The position numbers were made by a program, and so were the translations under genes. A DNA stretch of 64,000 nt from an uncultured Dehalococcoidia bacterium. Its GTDB lineage: Bacteria; Chloroflexota; Dehalococcoidia; Lucifugimonadales; GCA-2712585. The stretch covers positions 520,133 to 584,132 of the forward strand of contig OY282371.1 of the NCBI GenBank assembly GCA_958295715.1. Direction: 5' to 3'. How positions within the stretch are numbered: position 1 is the stretch's first letter; each line of letters starts with the position of its first letter. This document shows, in pieces, positions 61,151 through 64,000 of this stretch. A model generated the notes under the pieces. The model had not been told where the DNA came from and searched no databases. It was given only the letters and a program-made list of their open reading frames with translations.

Positions 61151-62774
61151 CCGCCGCACAGCCGGGGAGCCGCGGCGCATCTCCGAGCGCAAAGATTCCT
61201 TCAAGACCCTCTCCGGCATACCCGTTGAGCGAGTGTACACCCCCCGGAGCGTGGAAGACGCCGGCGGCCAAAGCCATCCCGGGTTCCCCGGCGAGTTCCC
61301 CTACCTCCGCGGGATTCATCCCACCGGTCACCGGGGCCGGCTATGGACCATGCGGATGTTCGCGGGATTCGGGGGCGCCAAGGAGACCAACCAGCGCTTC
61401 AAGTACCTGCTGGACAGCGGCCAGACGGGTCTCAGCGTCGCCTTCGACATGCCCACCCTCTACGGCTACGACACCGACGACCCCGCCGCGGCCGGCGAGT
61501 TCGGCAAGTGCGGCGTGGCCGTCTCCTCCCTCGCCGACGTGGAGACCCTCTTTGACGGCATACCCTTGGACCGGATAACCACCTCCATGACCATCAACGC
61601 CCCCGCCGCCATCATCTGGGCCATGTACATCGTGGCGGCGCAGAAGCGGGGCGTCCCGCTAAGCTCTTTGGGCGGCACCATCCAAAACGACATTCTCAAG
61701 GAGTACACCGCCCAAAACGAGTACGTGTTCCCGCCGGAGCCGTCCATGCGGCTGGTCACCGACACCATTGAATTCGCCGCCCAACATCTGCCGCGGTGGA
61801 ACCCCATCAGCATAAGCGGATACCACATCCGGGAGGCCGGCTCCACCGCCGTTCAGGAGATGGCCTTCACCCTCGCCGACGGCTTCGAGTACGTGCGCTG
61901 GTGCCTGGAGCGCGGTCTCGACATTGACGACTTCGCGCCGCGCCTGAGCTTCTTCTTCAACGTTCACAACGACTTCTTTGAAGAGGTGGCCAAGTTCAGG
62001 GCCGCCCGCAAGGTGTGGGCCCAGGAGATTAAGGAGAGGTTCGGGGCCAAGAACCCCAGGTCCCTCTGGATGAGGTTTCACGCCCAGACCGCCGGCTGCT
62101 CCCTCACCGCCCAGCAGCCCGAAAACAACATCGTCCGCGTCACCCTCCAGGCCATCGCGGCCGTCCTCGGCGGCTGCCAGTCGCTCCACACCAACTCAAT
62201 GGACGAGGCCCTGGCCCTTCCCTCGGAAAAGGCGGTTCTCCTGGCCCTACGGACCCAGCAGATAATCGCCGAGGAGTCCGGCGTGGCTGGAACCGTCGAC
62301 CCCTTGGGCGGCAGCTACTACCTGGAGTCTTTAACGGGCCGGCTTGAGGCCGGGGCCTACGACTACTTCCACCGCATTGAAGACCTGGGCGGGGTCATTC
62401 CATCCATAGAGTCAGGCTACCTACAGGGCGAGATAGCCAACGCGTCTTACGCCTACCAGAGGGAGCTTGACGGGGGGGAGCAGGTGATGGTGGGCGTGAA
62501 CGCCTACGCCGGCGACGCGCCGGTGGACATCCCCCTGCTGAGGGTGGACATGGAGGGGGAACGCCGCCAGGTGCGGGGCCTTAACGAGGTGCGCCGCCGC
62601 CGGGACAACCGCCGAGTCAAAACGGCCCTCCAAGCCCTGGAAAGGGCCGCCGGGGAGCCGCGCAACCTCATGCCGCCCATCATCGACGCGGTGGAGGCCT
62701 ACGCCACCCTTGGGGAAATCATGGCCGTCTTCCGCCACCGGTACGGCGAATACGTCCCTTCCTGGGGGTTGTAG
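61140..62774 (+). CDS. Acyl-CoA mutase large subunit (methylmalonyl-CoA mutase family)
   Basis: The 544-residue protein is the catalytic TIM barrel of the B12-dependent mutases: [72 protein letters not shown] and [18 protein letters not shown]. It has no C-terminal cobalamin-binding domain, so a separate small subunit must exist elsewhere. It could act on methylmalonyl-, ethylmalonyl- or 2-hydroxyisobutyryl-Co[15 protein letters not shown] [13 protein letters not shown] is the usual region. The cobalamin adenosyltransferase near 3.8 kb would supply its cofactor. Confidence 0.93.
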   Translation: MSPDRRTAGEPRRISERKDSFKTLSGIPVERVYTPRSVEDAGGQSHPGFPGEFPYLRGIHPTGHRGRLWTMRMFAGFGGAKETNQRFKYLLDSGQTGLSVAFDMPTLYGYDTDDPAAAGEFGKCGVAVSSLADVETLFDGIPLDRITTSMTINAPAAIIWAMYIVAAQKRGVPLSSLGGTIQNDILKEYTAQNEYVFPPEPSMRLVTDTIEFAAQHLPRWNPISISGYHIREAGSTAVQEMAFTLADGFEYVRWCLERGLDIDDFAPRLSFFFNVHNDFFEEVAKFRAARKVWAQEIKERFGAKNPRSLWMRFHAQTAGCSLTAQQPENNIVRVTLQAIAAVLGGCQSLHTNSMDEALALPSEKAVLLALRTQQIIAEESGVAGTVDPLGGSYYLESLTGRLEAGAYDYFHRIEDLGGVIPSIESGYLQGEIANASYAYQRELDGGEQVMVGVNAYAGDAPVDIPLLRVDMEGERRQVRGLNEVRRRRDNRRVKTALQALERAAGEPRNLMPPIIDAVEAYATLGEIMAVFRHRYGEYVPSWGL

Positions 62775-62776
62775 AC

Positions 62777-62813
62777 GATTATCGTATCTTTTTCGCCATC
62801 TTATACGAATCGC
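62777..62813 (+). terminator. Hairpin after the mutase gene
   Basis: CGATT..CGTAT (62777-62788, two bulged bases) pairs with ATACGAATCG (62804-62813). The T-run (CTTTTTC) is in the loop, not after the stem, so this is only a weak terminator candidate. Confidence 0.3.
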
Positions 62814-62866
62814 CCTTACATATAGCAAATAGAATGTCTAATGCGTATTCACGCTTGAAGCATCGG

Positions 62867-62895
62867 TTGACAAGGTATCCCCACTTTGCTAAAGT
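62867..62895 (+). promoter_or_regulatory. Promoter of the FBP aldolase/phosphatase gene
   Basis: Perfect TTGACA (62867-62872), 17-base spacer, TAAAGT (62890-62895). The leader to 62965 is about 63 bases. ATAGGAGGCC precedes the ATG. Confidence 0.65.
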
Positions 62896-62964
62896 GACGG
62901 GGTGTCCGGTTCCAACCAAATGACAAACGCGCCCGGCCCTCAGAAGGCCGGATAGGAGGCCTAG

Positions 62965-64000
62965 ATGAAACTCACCCTCTCCATTCTTAAGGCGGACGTT
63001 GGCTCCATTGGGGGGCACACGCGCCCCTCTCAGGAGATGATGGACGTGGTCAAGGAGGCCGCCGCCGCCGCCGTGGCCGACGGCCTTCTCATAGACGCCT
63101 TCGTCTCCCACACGGGGGACGACATCGCCATCCTAATGTCCCACCTCAGGGGGGTGGACAGCCCGGACGTGCACCAGTTCGCTTGGAACTCCTTCATCAA
63201 GGCCACCGGCGTGGCCAGCCGCCACGGGCTTTACGGCGCCGGGCAGGACCTGCTGGTGGACGCTCCTTCGGGGAACATCCGCGGCGCCGGGCCCGCTGTC
63301 GCCGAGTTGGAGTTCGACCACGAGCCCACCAACAACCCCAACCGTCCCGCCGAGTCCTTCATGATGTTCGCCGCCGACAAGTGCGGCCCCGGGGCCTACA
63401 ACCTGCCCCTCTTCCTGGGCTTCGCCGACCCCATGTACTGCGCCGGCCTCATGCTCCCCAAGATGATTAAGGGCTTCACCTTCCGCATCATCGACATGAA
63501 CAACACCCGCGGCGACAGCATTATCGAACTCAACGCCCCGGAGGACTACTACCACCTAACCTCCCTTCTCAGGGACAACGAGCGGTTCGGCATCGACACC
63601 ATCGCCTCCCGCGCCACGGGGGACGAGGCCGCGGCCGTTTCCACCCAGAGACTTCACAACATAGCGGGGACCTACACCGGCAAGGACGACCCGGTGGCCC
63701 TCATTAGGAACCAGGGCATCTTCCCGGCGCCGGAGGAGCTTCTCTCCCCCTTCGCCAAGGCCCACTACGTTGGCGGCGACGCCCGAGGCTCCCACGTGAT
63801 GCCCCTGATGCCCGTGGCCCTGAACACCCCCGTCACCGGCATCTACTGCCTGCCCCTCGTCTCCTGCGTGGGCTTCTCCGTGGACCCGGAGGGCCGCTTC
63901 TCCGACTCCCACGTGGACTTCTTCGAGAACGAGGCCTGGGACGAGGTGCGGGCCAAGGCCCAGCGCAAGGCCTTCGCCATGCGCGACCAGGGCTGGTCCG
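62965..64000 (+). CDS. fbp: Fructose-1,6-bisphosphate aldolase/phosphatase, 3' end outside window
   Basis: Archaeal-type bifunctional enzyme (FBPase class V) that makes fructose 6-phosphate from triose phosphates, a gluconeogenic marker. At least 345 residues are visible. LTLSILKADVGSIGGHTRPS is the hallmark N-terminus with metal-binding Asp and His; VSHTGDDIAILMSH follows, then SFMMFAADKCGPGAYNLP and FADPMYCAGLML. HVMPLMPVALNTPVTG lies in the last third. The protein runs off the window end. Confidence 0.95.
   Translation, partial: MKLTLSILKADVGSIGGHTRPSQEMMDVVKEAAAAAVADGLLIDAFVSHTGDDIAILMSHLRGVDSPDVHQFAWNSFIKATGVASRHGLYGAGQDLLVDAPSGNIRGAGPAVAELEFDHEPTNNPNRPAESFMMFAADKCGPGAYNLPLFLGFADPMYCAGLMLPKMIKGFTFRIIDMNNTRGDSIIELNAPEDYYHLTSLLRDNERFGIDTIASRATGDEAAAVSTQRLHNIAGTYTGKDDPVALIRNQGIFPAPEELLSPFAKAHYVGGDARGSHVMPLMPVALNTPVTGIYCLPLVSCVGFSVDPEGRFSDSHVDFFENEAWDEVRAKAQRKAFAMRDQGWS

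Overview
The window is GC-rich bacterial chromosome, coded densely on both strands, with 3' neighbours often overlapping by 1-16 bases and frequent GTG/TTG starts. Gene content suggests a free-living member of the Chloroflexota, perhaps Dehalococcoidia/SAR202-like. The pointers are coenzyme F420 synthesis (CofE) beside several luciferase-like flavin/F420 oxidoreductases, a split transketolase, archaeal-type fructose-bisphosphate aldolase/phosphatase, a CCG-domain succinate dehydrogenase, nickel superoxide dismutase and a DUF951 protein. The assignment is inference from content and was not tested by phylogeny.

Layout. 0-3.6 kb: TrkH/TrkA potassium uptake, a small zinc-ribbon protein and cofE. 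3.7-10.3 kb: cobalamin adenosyltransferase plus scattered histidine genes (hisH, hisA, hisF, hisIE) mixed with mscS, a methyltransferase and a HAD hydrolase. 10.4-13.6 kb: DUF1385, ribosomal L31/L27/L21 and a duplicated membrane-protein locus. 13.8-18.5 kb: Usp and two TrkA-like proteins, pheA, tRNA-Gln and ffh. 18.8-20.0 kb: a complete IS110-family element. 20.3-27.2 kb: thpR, mug, an amidohydrolase, split transketolase, ybaB, dnaX and ybeY. 27.3-31.4 kb: succinate dehydrogenase/fumarate reductase genes and an EVE protein. 31.5-36.1 kb: an MFS transporter and leuS. 36.3-47.7 kb: an accessory catabolic region (luciferase-like enzymes, SDRs, alpha/beta hydrolase, beta-lactamase-fold hydrolase, FAD oxidoreductase, phosphotransferase-like protein, acidic repeat protein). 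47.7-56.2 kb: uvrA, sodX/sodN and a heme/siroheme operon (sirC, hemC, cobA-hemD, hemB). 56.7-64 kb: pcm, gatB, secG, a SAM hydrolase-type protein, pyrF, DUF951, an acyl-CoA mutase large subunit and the start of an FBP aldolase/phosphatase.

Intergenic DNA is unusually repeat-rich. A REP-like palindrome (core CGTCATTCCCGCG / CGCGGGAATGACG) recurs at least 20 times. At several loci two inverted copies bracket a 130-180 bp cargo that is recognisably related between loci, like a non-autonomous mobile element. There are also separate tandem arrays with 76, 78, 126, 40 and 93 bp periods.

The main discovery candidate is the IS110 element at 18812-20001. It sits inside one REP palindrome, splitting it exactly. 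The 222 bp upstream of its transposase can be read as a full bridge RNA: a 5' hairpin, a target-binding loop on an 11-bp stem and a donor-binding loop. All four guide segments can be matched by eye to the observed insertion site and to the element's own ends, and the circular junction would build a sigma-70-like promoter placed to start this RNA. The sequence therefore predicts a programmable recombinase that targets the REP family dispersed through this genome.
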